From positions 248,001-312,000 of the forward strand of contig JAHKAA010000034.1 of the NCBI GenBank assembly GCA_018825965.1: a stretch of DNA of 64,000 bases, given 5' to 3'. Source of the DNA: Gammaproteobacteria bacterium (GTDB lineage: Bacteria > Pseudomonadota > Gammaproteobacteria > Enterobacterales > Alteromonadaceae). Under the pieces are notes generated by a model. The model was not told the DNA's origin and did not search any database. It was given only the letters and a program-made list of their open reading frames with translations. Positions 7,337 to 15,186 of this stretch are shown here, one piece after another. The position numbers and the translations under genes were made by a program. Numbering within the stretch: the stretch's first letter is position 1; each line of letters opens with the position of its first letter.

Positions 7337-8278
7337 ATGAGTGAAAAACTACAGAAAGTGCTGGCGCGATCCGGTGTTGGATCCCGCCGCGAGATGGAAG
7401 AATACATCAGTGCTGGACGTGTGACTGTGGATGGCAAAGTGGCGACATTAGGCGACCGCATCAATGCCAACCAACAAGTGCGGGTCGACGGCCATCCGGT
7501 CAAAATTGCAGCAGAAGCTGAACAGGTCTGCCGTGTGATTGCCTATCACAAACCGGAAGGTGAAATTTGTTCGCGTATCGACCCTGAAGGCCGTCCAACT
7601 GTATTTGATCGCCTGCCAAAAATTAAAGACTCCCGCTGGATTGCCATTGGCCGTTTAGATATCAATACCAGCGGTTTATTGCTGTTCACCACAGACGGTG
7701 AAATGGCCAACCGTTTAATGCATCCGAAGTTTGAAGTCGAACGTGAATACGCAGTACGGGTATTTGGTGATGTGAACGATGCGATGATCCAGAAACTACG
7801 TTTAGGCGTGGAGCTGGAAGATGGTAAAGCCAACTTCAAAAAAATTAAAGCCATGGGTGGCGAAGGTATTAACCGTTGGTTCCATGTGGTACTGACGGAA
7901 GGCCGTAACCGTGAAGTTCGCCGTATGTGGGAATCTCAGGGCGCTGTCGTCAGCCGCTTAATTCGTATTCGTTACGGTGATTTGTTATTGCCTAAACATT
8001 TACCTGCAGGGGGTTATGCCGAATATCCGCTGGAAGATGTGAACTACTTACGTAAGCTGGTGCATTTGTCGGCCGAAACTGAAAGTTTAATGAAACCTGA
8101 AGACCGCGATGAACGTCGTCGTCGTATGGCGGGTATTAAACGTGCTGTGCGTAAGCATCAAATCATGGTGCAGTCTGGCGTTAAACCTGAAGTGGTGAGA
8201 GCAGAAAAAGCAGCAGCCGCTTCAAGCGCCAAAGCGAAAAAGCCAAAACAAACGCAGAAAAAACGTACCCGCATCTGA
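7337..8278 (+). CDS. rluB: 23S rRNA pseudouridine(2605) synthase RluB
   Basis: Isomerises U2605 of 23S rRNA to pseudouridine. The N-terminal S4 RNA-binding domain begins [20 protein letters not shown], and the catalytic motif [12 protein letters not shown] at 106-117 places the nucleophile at Asp108. The RsuA/RluB-type motif around [15 protein letters not shown] follows. The C-terminal tail after residue 270 is rich in Lys, Arg and Ala, as is usual for RluB. The 313-residue length favours RluB over the shorter RluE or RsuA, and adjacency to scpB supports this. No canonical T-tract terminator follows; a 12-bp perfect inverted repeat lies 23 nt downstream. Confidence 0.93.
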   Translation: MSEKLQKVLARSGVGSRREMEEYISAGRVTVDGKVATLGDRINANQQVRVDGHPVKIAAEAEQVCRVIAYHKPEGEICSRIDPEGRPTVFDRLPKIKDSRWIAIGRLDINTSGLLLFTTDGEMANRLMHPKFEVEREYAVRVFGDVNDAMIQKLRLGVELEDGKANFKKIKAMGGEGINRWFHVVLTEGRNREVRRMWESQGAVVSRLIRIRYGDLLLPKHLPAGGYAEYPLEDVNYLRKLVHLSAETESLMKPEDRDERRRRMAGIKRAVRKHQIMVQSGVKPEVVRAEKAAAASSAKAKKPKQTQKKRTRI

Positions 8279-8300
8279 TCCAGCCCTAACTTTTGTAACT

Positions 8301-8330
8301 TTCGGGTCAGAGAAAACACTCTGACCCGAA
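8301..8330. repeat. Perfect 12-bp inverted repeat after rluB
   Basis: TTCGGGTCAGAG and CTCTGACCCGAA are exact complements around the 6-nt loop AAAACA. There is no T-tract on either side, so it is not a standard intrinsic terminator. It may stabilise the rluB 3' end or stop polymerase in a non-canonical way. Confidence 0.65.
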
Positions 8331-8449
8331 CTAAATTCCGCGTTATTTCATTCAGTTAGCATTAATTTATCTGGTCGGACATCAAAATGACATCTTTGCG
8401 CGTCTAACTTAGGACTGAAGTTAAGTTATAAAGCCTGAGGAGATGTGCG

Positions 8450-8644
8450 ATGAATGTATTAGAGCTTAAATTAGGCATGGTATGCCAGACCAAAAAAGGT
8501 ATAGGCATAGTAAGCTGGATTGATGCACAGGACAGAGCTGTGTATTTATCTGATCTGGATAATAAAGATCAGCATATAGCTGTATCTTTTGACGATCTGC
8601 AGGACGAACCTCAACTGCATCAAAAAGCGGATATTTATTACTGA
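8450..8644 (+). CDS. Small conserved-looking protein of unknown function
   Basis: A 64-residue acidic protein starting MNVLELKLGMVCQTKKGIGI, with a strong ribosome site (GAGGAG about 8 nt before the ATG). The pattern of short beta-prone stretches (LGMVCQTKKGIGIVSWID, RAVYLSDL, IAVSFDDL) resembles a small SH3-like barrel, but I do not recognise a family. It stands alone with its own hairpin terminator at 8675-8702, which together with the ribosome site argues that it is a real gene. A TATAAA box at about 8426 precedes it; no clear -35 is visible. No function is assigned. Confidence 0.7.
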   Translation: MNVLELKLGMVCQTKKGIGIVSWIDAQDRAVYLSDLDNKDQHIAVSFDDLQDEPQLHQKADIYY

Positions 8645-8674
8645 GCTTTTGATAACAATCCTTTATTGCTAAAG

Positions 8675-8702
8675 ACCCGTTGAAGCCATCAACGGGTTTT
8701 GT
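8675..8702 (+). terminator. Intrinsic terminator after the 64-aa gene
   Basis: ACCCGTTGA and TCAACGGGT form a 9-bp stem with loop AGCCA, followed by a T-rich stretch (TTTGTTATTT). Confidence 0.85.
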
Positions 8703-8763
8703 TATTTACTTGTCTCTGCCTAGCTTGTTACTGTAACTCCATGATCCCCTTAGAGAGCTATCA

Positions 8764-9483
8764 ATGAAAACCATAGGCTTAATAGGCGGCATGAGTTGGG
8801 AGTCGACTATTCCTTATTACCGCCAGATCAATCAGCGCATTAAGCAGCAACTGGGTGCTTTGCACAGCGGCAAAATTATTTTATACAGCGTCGATTTTGC
8901 TGAAATTGAACAGCTGCAGCGCAGTGGCGATTGGGACAAAGCAGGTGAGGTGTTAGCGGATGCCGCACTTAAGTTACAGGCTGCCGGTGCTGAGTGCATT
9001 GTGCTGTGTACTAACACCATGCATAAAGTAGCAGCGCGCATTGAAGCCGCTGTGACTATTCCACTGTTGCATATAGCTGATGCGACGGCCGAAGCTATAG
9101 AGCAAGCTGGTTTGAAAAAAGTCGCCTTATTAGGCACCCGTTTTACCATGGAGCAGGATTTTTATAAAAAACGCCTGACAGAGCTCTATGCTTTGGAGGT
9201 GTTGGTGCCGGACGACGAGGGCAGGGCCCTGGTGCATCAGGTGATTTATCAGGAGTTGTGTTTGGGTGTGGTGAATCCAAATTCAAGGCTGCAGTATCAG
9301 CAAATCATGGCTGATTTAGTGACACAAGGTGCAGAAGCTATAATTTTGGGCTGCACTGAAATTGGTTTATTGGTCAGTAGCGAAGATTGCGCTGTGCCGT
9401 TATTTGATACCACAGCTATACATGCACAAAAGGCTGCAGACTGGGCATTATCCCGGACGTTTTTGAAGCCGCAGCATTGTTGA
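8764..9483 (+). CDS. Aspartate/glutamate racemase family protein (YgeA-like)
   Basis: A cofactor-independent amino-acid racemase fold. The 239 residues start KTIGLIGGMSWESTIPYYR, the typical phosphate-loop-like start of the YgeA/aspartate racemase branch. The two catalytic cysteines are Cys82 in LCTNTMH and Cys197 in ILGCTEIGLL. The substrate could be Asp, Glu, or a broader set (homoserine and others for YgeA), which the sequence does not resolve. It has no signal peptide and is monocistronic, with AGAGAG upstream as a weak ribosome site. No mur or D-amino-acid genes are adjacent. Confidence 0.87.
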   Translation: MKTIGLIGGMSWESTIPYYRQINQRIKQQLGALHSGKIILYSVDFAEIEQLQRSGDWDKAGEVLADAALKLQAAGAECIVLCTNTMHKVAARIEAAVTIPLLHIADATAEAIEQAGLKKVALLGTRFTMEQDFYKKRLTELYALEVLVPDDEGRALVHQVIYQELCLGVVNPNSRLQYQQIMADLVTQGAEAIILGCTEIGLLVSSEDCAVPLFDTTAIHAQKAADWALSRTFLKPQHC

Positions 9484-9508
9484 CTTTATGTTCTCAATTT
9501 TGATTTGA

Positions 9509-9545
9509 TGAGACGGGCGCGGATAAACCACGCCCCTACAGGTCG
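9509..9545. repeat. Short GC-rich dyad, REP-like
   Basis: GGGCGCGGATAAACCACGCCC forms an imperfect hairpin with a short loop and is flanked by CCTACAGGTCG. It resembles short intergenic REP-type sequences and could also slow polymerase after the racemase gene. No T-tract follows it. Only one copy was seen in the window. Confidence 0.4.
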
Positions 9546-9597
9546 CTGCATTGCAACTCCAATGACTTAGGAGATCGGGCAGAATAAGGAATTGATT

Positions 9598-9885
9598 ATG
9601 TTGTATTTATACCTCGAAGTAGATTTATCGGACGATGATGCTGATTTAGCCGAAGTAGCGCGTGATTGTGGTCATACGCTAAAGCACCCTCAATTAACTG
9701 ACTGGCATTTGCTGGGTGTAACTCAATGGCATGGTCATGCTTGTCTGGAGTTTCAACTGGAGATGAAAGAGCCAGTTGCAGAGGCAGAGCTGCATCAGTT
9801 GATCAGTGACATCCAGGTGCAGATTTCACACCCTGCTGTATCCGCCAGCCGGACTATGCTGGTCAGTGATAAACAAGAACGTTAG
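9598..9885 (+). CDS. Hypothetical protein, 95 aa
   Basis: A small acidic cytosolic protein without recognised domain. I use the ATG at 9598 because AAGGA lies 7 nt upstream; an in-frame TTG at 9592 would be only 1 nt from it. The sequence alternates acidic and hydrophobic residues (LYLEVDLSDDDADLAEVARD) and has a possible alpha/beta fold. Its stop overlaps the stop of the convergent FlhB-like gene by 4 nt (9882-9885), so the two transcripts must share their 3' ends. No function is assigned. Confidence 0.65.
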   Translation: MLYLYLEVDLSDDDADLAEVARDCGHTLKHPQLTDWHLLGVTQWHGHACLEFQLEMKEPVAEAELHQLISDIQVQISHPAVSASRTMLVSDKQER

Positions 9886-10211
9886 CTTTTTAAATCAATA
9901 CGCTGGTGAATATTGTGCCACTCGTCCGGAAATTTGCCCTGCAACACATAAGAAAAGGCGATGAGCTCAGCGATGATAATATACAGCTCTTTTGGGATAT
10001 CAGTGCCCAGCTCAATACGTTGCAGTACTTTCACCAGCTCTTCATCTTCATGCACCAGTACGCCATGTTCTTTGGCTGTGGCAATAATATCCTGCGCCAG
10101 TTCGCCATGCCCTTTGGCAACAATCTGCGGTGCATTTTTACCGTCATAAGCCAGAGCTACGGCACTGGCGTCTATGTCTATGTGATCAGGGTTTTTAGTC
10201 ACGTCTTTCAT
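9882..10211 (-). CDS. FlhB C-terminal-domain-like protein (FlhX/EscU-type tail)
   Basis: A 109-residue stand-alone homologue of the cytoplasmic domain of FlhB, the substrate-specificity switch of flagellar type III export. The visible core is AVALAYDGKNAPQIVAKG (about 17-34), then a helix with AQDIIATAKEHGVLVHED, and ELGTDIPKELYIIIAELIAFSYVL. The autocleavage motif NPTH of FlhB is absent; DASAVAL stands at that place. In other bacteria such solitary domains can partly replace the FlhB tail. It lies 3 nt after the FliK-like gene on the same strand, so the pair is probably one operon, away from any other flagellar gene in the window. Confidence 0.85.
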   Translation of the reverse strand: MKDVTKNPDHIDIDASAVALAYDGKNAPQIVAKGHGELAQDIIATAKEHGVLVHEDEELVKVLQRIELGTDIPKELYIIIAELIAFSYVLQGKFPDEWHNIHQRIDLKS

Positions 10212-10214
10212 GCT

Positions 10215-12278
10215 CTACACCCTGATGGCCAGCAAGCTGGTGGTTTTGGGCATTAACGTATCCGGAATTTTGCCAAGCTGACAATGTGCTTCCGTCACTT
10301 CTATGCCCTGAGCTTTGCATCTGTCTTTTAACAGCGGCAGGTACTTTTCGGCTAATAGTTTGAGTACTGTGGTGTCGGTATAGAGCTGCAAGGCCAGAGA
10401 GTTTCCCGATAACTTGCTGATCGCCAGCAACTGCCCCAGCTGTTTTAGATCAAACTTCATCGATAACTGCCATTGGGTTGATTTACCTTTGCCTTTGTCC
10501 TGATCCTCTTCCTGTTGGGTTATGGCGATCTGGCAAAAATCTGACACCTGCTGATTTTGGATCGGCAGCGTTAAAAACAGCTGTTGTAGCGGATCTTTAC
10601 TTTGTTGTTCCAGCGTAGACAACTGGGCATGTTGCAGCGATGAGCTTTGGCTCGACAGCTGTTTTAATAACTGACTGCTTTGGTTTTGATCCAGCTGAGC
10701 GACAAATTCTTTCAGCTTATGATCTTTATTCACGGCTTTGTCATTTTGTGGCAGGCTTTGCCCCAAACGGCCTAATAATAACTGAATAGCCACAGCTAAG
10801 GTGCCAGCTGCGGTTTGCGGCATAGTCACATTCTGCAGCGGATTAAATTGCAACAAGGCCTGCAGCTGGGCCGGTAGTTGGGCCAGATTGGTCATCTTAC
10901 TGGCGTCGGGCTGGCTTTGCCGCACTAACTGTAAAATAGCTTTGACTGCCTGCGGTAACTCCGGCACTTCGGCCAGATTTTCCCATTCGGGATTGAGCAT
11001 AGGCAATAACTGTCGCCAGGCCTGATTAAGCACCGCAGGTTCTATCGCAAGTTTCACAACTTTAGTTGCTTCCACTGTGCCTGATGCAGTCTGGGGTTGT
11101 GCTGTTTTAGCGCTTTGCACTTGCAGTACTTTGGGCTGAGGCTCTATCTGTATGGTTTTTTGTTCTGGTATAGCTTTGAGTTGTAACTGGCCCTGAGGGT
11201 TGAGTTGTAACTGATACGCAGGGTCTGCCAGTTGTTGTTTCATCGCAGCGGGCAAAGGCAGCTGTTTTAATTCGTTTAAACTCAGCACCACACCTGAGAC
11301 AGCTGTGGTCAGCGCAGGCAATACCAAAGGCAAAATACGCTGCTGTACAGTGGCTGGTAACGGAATAATAGTCTGGGCTTGCAAAGCTGCAGGGGCTTGG
11401 GTGTTGATTTGAGTTTTGCTCTGGTTTTGGACCGGAACCTGTGGCTGAGTTTGGGCTGGACCTTGAGTCTGGATCTGATGTTGGGTCTTTACTACGACAG
11501 GCTGTGGCTGATTTTTTACAGGGCCTGATGTGGTTTCGTGTTTAAGGGGCACAGTCAGCAGCTCAGTGTTTTTTCCCTGAACCACAGCAGAAGCAGTTTT
11601 GCTTTGTGGTAGGTCCGCAGCTTTGCTGCCTGCAGTCTCCGGTTGCAAAGCAGCTTTTGCTAATACCAGGCTTAACTGACCAGCTTTTAGTTGCAGTTTT
11701 GCATTCAGCCATTGTGTGGCCGGCAAGCTTTGCAGAACTGCGGGTAAGGGCAACTGAACTTTATTTTGTCCCAGTTGCAAAATCAGTTGCTGCTCCAGAC
11801 GCTGTATTTGTACAGGCACTTGTACTACTTTGGCGCTGCTGCTGTTTTGCTGAGGTTGCAATTGACTGGTCAGTTGTGCCGGTAGCCGGGCTGTAACCTG
11901 AGCTGTAAGCTGAGTTGGGCTTTGTGTGGCCTGCGGGGAGCTAAGCTGACTACTGAGTTGGGTCACCAGCTGTTGCAATTGCGGCTGAGTTAACTGCACC
12001 GGCATAGGCTGAGGGCCATTCTGACTGAGTTTTAACTGCAACTTGCCTGACAAGGCCTGACTCAATTGCACCATGAGCTGGCCTTGCAGTGCAGGTAAAT
12101 TCAGTTTGGCATCCTGAATAAGCACCATACCAGAGGCTGTATGCAGTTTTAACTGACCTATACCGTCTTTGCCAATATTCAGCAAGGCCTGATAATTCTG
12201 CTCTTCCACCAGCACAGCAGCGGGTACAGACCCTTTGGTCAGGGCACTTAACGCGCTATCTATCGTTATCTGGTTCAC
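10215..12278 (-). CDS. FliK-like protein with C-terminal Flg_hook domain
   Basis: A 687-residue Gln-rich protein. FliK measures hook length and switches export specificity through FlhB. The long middle (about residues 90-480) is low in complexity and rich in Gln, Pro, Ala, Thr and Leu. The last 130 residues form a compact domain with QQLFLTLPIQN, STQWQLSMKFDLKQLGQL and a final SLLAIRV, consistent with Flg_hook. It starts with GTG at 12278 and is followed 3 nt later by an FlhB-tail homologue, its natural partner. It sits beside ccm genes, not in a flagellar cluster, so a role in flagella is likely but a divergent function is possible. Confidence 0.75.
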   Translation of the reverse strand: MNQITIDSALSALTKGSVPAAVLVEEQNYQALLNIGKDGIGQLKLHTASGMVLIQDAKLNLPALQGQLMVQLSQALSGKLQLKLSQNGPQPMPVQLTQPQLQQLVTQLSSQLSSPQATQSPTQLTAQVTARLPAQLTSQLQPQQNSSSAKVVQVPVQIQRLEQQLILQLGQNKVQLPLPAVLQSLPATQWLNAKLQLKAGQLSLVLAKAALQPETAGSKAADLPQSKTASAVVQGKNTELLTVPLKHETTSGPVKNQPQPVVVKTQHQIQTQGPAQTQPQVPVQNQSKTQINTQAPAALQAQTIIPLPATVQQRILPLVLPALTTAVSGVVLSLNELKQLPLPAAMKQQLADPAYQLQLNPQGQLQLKAIPEQKTIQIEPQPKVLQVQSAKTAQPQTASGTVEATKVVKLAIEPAVLNQAWRQLLPMLNPEWENLAEVPELPQAVKAILQLVRQSQPDASKMTNLAQLPAQLQALLQFNPLQNVTMPQTAAGTLAVAIQLLLGRLGQSLPQNDKAVNKDHKLKEFVAQLDQNQSSQLLKQLSSQSSSLQHAQLSTLEQQSKDPLQQLFLTLPIQNQQVSDFCQIAITQQEEDQDKGKGKSTQWQLSMKFDLKQLGQLLAISKLSGNSLALQLYTDTTVLKLLAEKYLPLLKDRCKAQGIEVTEAHCQLGKIPDTLMPKTTSLLAIRV

Positions 12279-12451
12279 TTCTATTCAGGTCCATTGTTAG
12301 CTATCAGGCGTAGTTGCACAGTTCTATCGGCAGTTGTGACTTTGATCTGAAACATTAATTTCTATAAAGCCCGCTGTTTCAAGGTTATAGCGCATTCGTA
12401 TTCTATTGCCAATATGCTAAGATGCCGCGACTTTTTTTGGGAGTTTGCCCT

Positions 12452-13078
12452 TTGTCGATAATTTTGGCCGCCGAAGCACTAAGCTGTGTCCGCCAGGACA
12501 GAGTGTTATTTGAAAACTTAAATTTTCAGTTAAGTGCAGGGCAAGTGCTTTATATTCAAGGAAAAAACGGAGCCGGTAAAAGTTCGCTGTTGCGACTGCT
12601 GGCCGGTTTAACCTTGCCTGAAGACGGTCAGATTTTATTCCACGGTAAACCTCTACCCTCTGTGGCTGAGTTTTTTTCTGAACAACTGCTGTTTATTGGT
12701 CACCAGAGTGGCATCCATCCTCAACTGACTGCCTTACAAAATTTAGCGTTCTGGTCGGCTTTGACCGAACAACAGGTGGCCGATCCTTATCAGTTATTAG
12801 GCTCTTTAGGTTTAGCTGGTTTGGAGGATATTCCTTGTTTTATGCTCTCTGCCGGTCAGCAGCGCCGTGTCTCTTTGGCCCGCTTATGGTTCACAACTAA
12901 ACCACTGTGGATACTGGACGAACCTTTTACCTCCCTGGATCAGCAGTTGATTGCCAAACTGGAGCAGCGTTTTTTACAGCATCTGGCATCGGGCGGGGTC
13001 ATAGTTCTGACCAGTCATCAGGCCTTGTCCGCTTCTTACCCAGAGCTTCAGGCGATAGAACTGGAGTACAGATGGTGA
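12452..13078 (+). CDS. ccmA: Heme exporter ATP-binding protein CcmA
   Basis: ATPase of the CcmABC(D) complex that releases holo-CcmE during cytochrome c maturation. Walker A GKNGAGKS lies at 38-45 and the signature LSAGQQRR and Walker B LWILDEPF follow. I choose the TTG at 12452, which has GGGAG 7 nt upstream and gives MSIILAAEALSC, the usual CcmA length (208 aa). An in-frame ATG at 12422 would add ten residues without a ribosome site. First gene of an eight-plus gene operon; its stop overlaps ccmB by 7 nt. Confidence 0.92.
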   Translation: MSIILAAEALSCVRQDRVLFENLNFQLSAGQVLYIQGKNGAGKSSLLRLLAGLTLPEDGQILFHGKPLPSVAEFFSEQLLFIGHQSGIHPQLTALQNLAFWSALTEQQVADPYQLLGSLGLAGLEDIPCFMLSAGQQRRVSLARLWFTTKPLWILDEPFTSLDQQLIAKLEQRFLQHLASGGVIVLTSHQALSASYPELQAIELEYRW

Positions 13079-13737
13079 TGTGGTGTTCTTTAATCAAACG
13101 CGAATTACAATTGCTGGGGCGGCAAAAAGCCGACTGGCTTAATCCGCTGGTGTTTTTTTTGCTGGTGCTGAGTTTGTTTCCACTGGGTATTGGCCCTGAA
13201 CCCGGTATGCTGAAACAAATAGCGCCAGGTTTAGTCTGGATAGCTGCGCTTTTAAGTGTGTTGTTGTCGGCTGAACGCTTATTTAAAGATGATTACCGTT
13301 ATGGGGTGATAGAACAATTAGTGGCAGGACGACAGGGCTTGTTTAGTTATGTCACTGCGAAAATTTGTTGCCATTGGTTATCGACCGGTGTGCCCTTAAT
13401 TCTGGTGTCGCCTCTGATTGCTGTGTTGCTTGGGCTGGACTGGCAAAGCTGGCAGGTTTTAGTAGTGACCCTGATGCTGGGTACGCCCGTATTAAGTTTA
13501 TTAAGTGTATTGGGTGCAGCATTAACTATGGCCGCAGACAAAGGCGGTATATTGCAGGCTTTGATTATTTTACCTTTGTATATTCCACTGCTGATTTTTG
13601 CCAGTGGTGCTATGGAAGCCGCAGCCACAGCTTTGCCTTATACAGGGCAACTGGCTGTACTGCTGGCCTTTTTATTATTTGCTTTAGCGCTGGTGCCTCT
13701 GGCCGTGCGTCAGGCACTTCGAATGAATGTGGGGTAG
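13072..13737 (+). CDS. ccmB: Heme exporter permease CcmB
   Basis: Membrane subunit of the CcmAB transporter. From 13072 it gives 221 residues with about six hydrophobic segments; the N terminus LIKRELQLLGRQKADWLNPL matches CcmB, and the ERLFKDDYRYGVIEQL cytosolic stretch is typical. A longer frame reaches back to 12907 inside ccmA but is not needed. The start overlaps ccmA by 7 nt, while a second ATG at 13078 overlaps the stop by one base. The gene is followed one nucleotide later by ccmC. Confidence 0.93.
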   Translation: MVMWCSLIKRELQLLGRQKADWLNPLVFFLLVLSLFPLGIGPEPGMLKQIAPGLVWIAALLSVLLSAERLFKDDYRYGVIEQLVAGRQGLFSYVTAKICCHWLSTGVPLILVSPLIAVLLGLDWQSWQVLVVTLMLGTPVLSLLSVLGAALTMAADKGGILQALIILPLYIPLLIFASGAMEAAATALPYTGQLAVLLAFLLFALALVPLAVRQALRMNVG

Positions 13738-13738
13738 T

Positions 13739-14491
13739 ATGTTCCGTTGGTTAGATCCTTACGCCAAACCTGAAACTCTGTACCATCTGTGTGGCCGCTT
13801 ATTGCCTTATCTGATGGCGCTGGCTGTATTTACCTTAGTGCTGGGCAATATCTGGGGCCTGGCTTTTAGTCCGGCCGATTATCAGCAAGGCGACAGTTAC
13901 CGCATTATTTATATTCATGTGCCTTCTGCCATCTGGTCCATGGGCGCTTACAGCAGTATGGCTATAGCTGCTTTTATTGGCTTAGTCTGGCAAATCCGGG
14001 TGGCGCAATGGGCCGTACTGGCCATAGCTCCTGTAGGTGCTATCTATACCGCTATTGCGTTAATTACCGGAGCGGCCTGGGGCAAACCTATGTGGGGCAC
14101 CTGGTGGGTATGGGATGCACGTTTAACTTCTGAGCTGGTGTTGCTGTTTTTGTATTTAGGTGTCATAGCCTTAGCCGGTGCTTTTTCTGAAGCGGCTCGT
14201 GGTATTAAAGTCGCCTCTTTACTGGCCATAGTGGGGGTGGTGAATCTGCCTATTATTCACTTCTCGGTAGAGTGGTGGAATACGCTGCATCAGGGCGCCA
14301 CTATTACCAAGTTTGCCAAACCTTCGATTGACTCTTCGATGTTATGGCCACTTTTGATCAGCCTGTCAGGTTTTGCCTTGTTGCTGGCGGCACTCACTTG
14401 TTTACGATTACGCAGTCAGATTTTGATTTTTGAACAACACAGACCCTGGGTTCGACAACTGGTTGAGTCAAAGAATGGAGAGCAGAACTAA
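13739..14491 (+). CDS. ccmC: Heme handling protein CcmC
   Basis: Integral membrane protein that presents heme to CcmE. It has 250 residues, six predicted membrane helices and the tryptophan-rich WWD motif WGTWWVWDARLTSEL (about 119-133). Conserved periplasmic histidines are in YIHVPSAIWSMG and SVEWWNTLHQG. The start at 13739 is preceded by GGGG; a further upstream ATG at 13727 is in frame but lies in the end of ccmB. The stop overlaps ccmD by one base. Confidence 0.96.
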   Translation: MFRWLDPYAKPETLYHLCGRLLPYLMALAVFTLVLGNIWGLAFSPADYQQGDSYRIIYIHVPSAIWSMGAYSSMAIAAFIGLVWQIRVAQWAVLAIAPVGAIYTAIALITGAAWGKPMWGTWWVWDARLTSELVLLFLYLGVIALAGAFSEAARGIKVASLLAIVGVVNLPIIHFSVEWWNTLHQGATITKFAKPSIDSSMLWPLLISLSGFALLLAALTCLRLRSQILIFEQHRPWVRQLVESKNGEQN

Positions 14492-14691
14492 TGGCTTTTA
14501 CATCCTGGGCAGACTTTTGGGCCATGGGCGGTTACGCTCTTTTTGTCTGGTTATCTTTTGGTACCACTTATGTATTGTTGCTGGGTTTGTGGTGGTATAG
14601 CAAGCAGCAACATAAAAGCATACAACAACAAATCCGCGCCAAAGCAGCGCGGGAGCAAAGGGTGCGGCAACATCAGGAGAAAGAGAAGTAG
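14491..14691 (+). CDS. ccmD: Heme exporter protein CcmD
   Basis: A 66-residue single-span membrane protein that binds CcmABC and helps release holo-CcmE. It has FWAMGGYALFVWLSFGTTYV as a membrane segment and then a basic, charged cytoplasmic tail rich in Gln, Lys and Arg (KAAREQRVRQHQEKEK). Size, topology and the position between ccmC and ccmE are diagnostic. It overlaps ccmC by one base and is followed directly by ccmE. Confidence 0.93.
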   Translation: MAFTSWADFWAMGGYALFVWLSFGTTYVLLLGLWWYSKQQHKSIQQQIRAKAAREQRVRQHQEKEK

Positions 14692-15186
14692 ATGAATCCG
14701 AGACGTCAGAAACGCTTAGTGGCTGTAACGGCCTTTGTGTTGTTGTTAGGTGGTGCTATAGGCGCCATGTTGTATGCATTGCAACAAAATATTGATTTGT
14801 TTTATACCCCAAGCCAACTGATTGACGGTATGGGAAAAGACAAGGTGAAACCTGAAATAGGCCAGCGCCTGCGTATTGGTGGCATGGTGGTCAAAGGTTC
14901 GGTTCGCCGTGCACCTGACTCGCTGAAAGTCAGCTTCGATTTAGTCGACACAGGTCCTATAGTCACAGTGGAATACGAAGGCATATTGCCGGATTTATTC
15001 CGTGAAGGGCAGGGCATAGTGGCGCAAGGTGTGCTGGTGGACGCCACCACCATTTTAGCCTCAGAAGTTTTGGCCAAACATGATGAAGAGTATATGCCGC
15101 CTGAAGTAGCCGAAGCGATGAAAGGTATTAAGCATGTACCACCGTCGCAGTTGTATAAAGAGTCTGATAAGGGTCAGCAGCCATGA
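14692..15186 (+). CDS. ccmE: Cytochrome c-type biogenesis heme chaperone CcmE
   Basis: Periplasmic heme chaperone tethered by an N-terminal helix. The covalent heme site is His130 in [13 protein letters not shown], with Tyr134 at the axial-ligand position. The beta-barrel stretch [20 protein letters not shown] and [13 protein letters not shown] are clear OB-fold landmarks. Length 164 is usual. The stop overlaps the ccmF start by 4 nt, as expected for this tightly packed operon. Confidence 0.96.
   Translation: MNPRRQKRLVAVTAFVLLLGGAIGAMLYALQQNIDLFYTPSQLIDGMGKDKVKPEIGQRLRIGGMVVKGSVRRAPDSLKVSFDLVDTGPIVTVEYEGILPDLFREGQGIVAQGVLVDATTILASEVLAKHDEEYMPPEVAEAMKGIKHVPPSQLYKESDKGQQP

Noticed and set aside
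12907..13071. Longer ccmB start inside ccmA
   Set aside because: The added 55 residues overlap the coding sequence of ccmA and do not match CcmB, whose typical start is at 13072.
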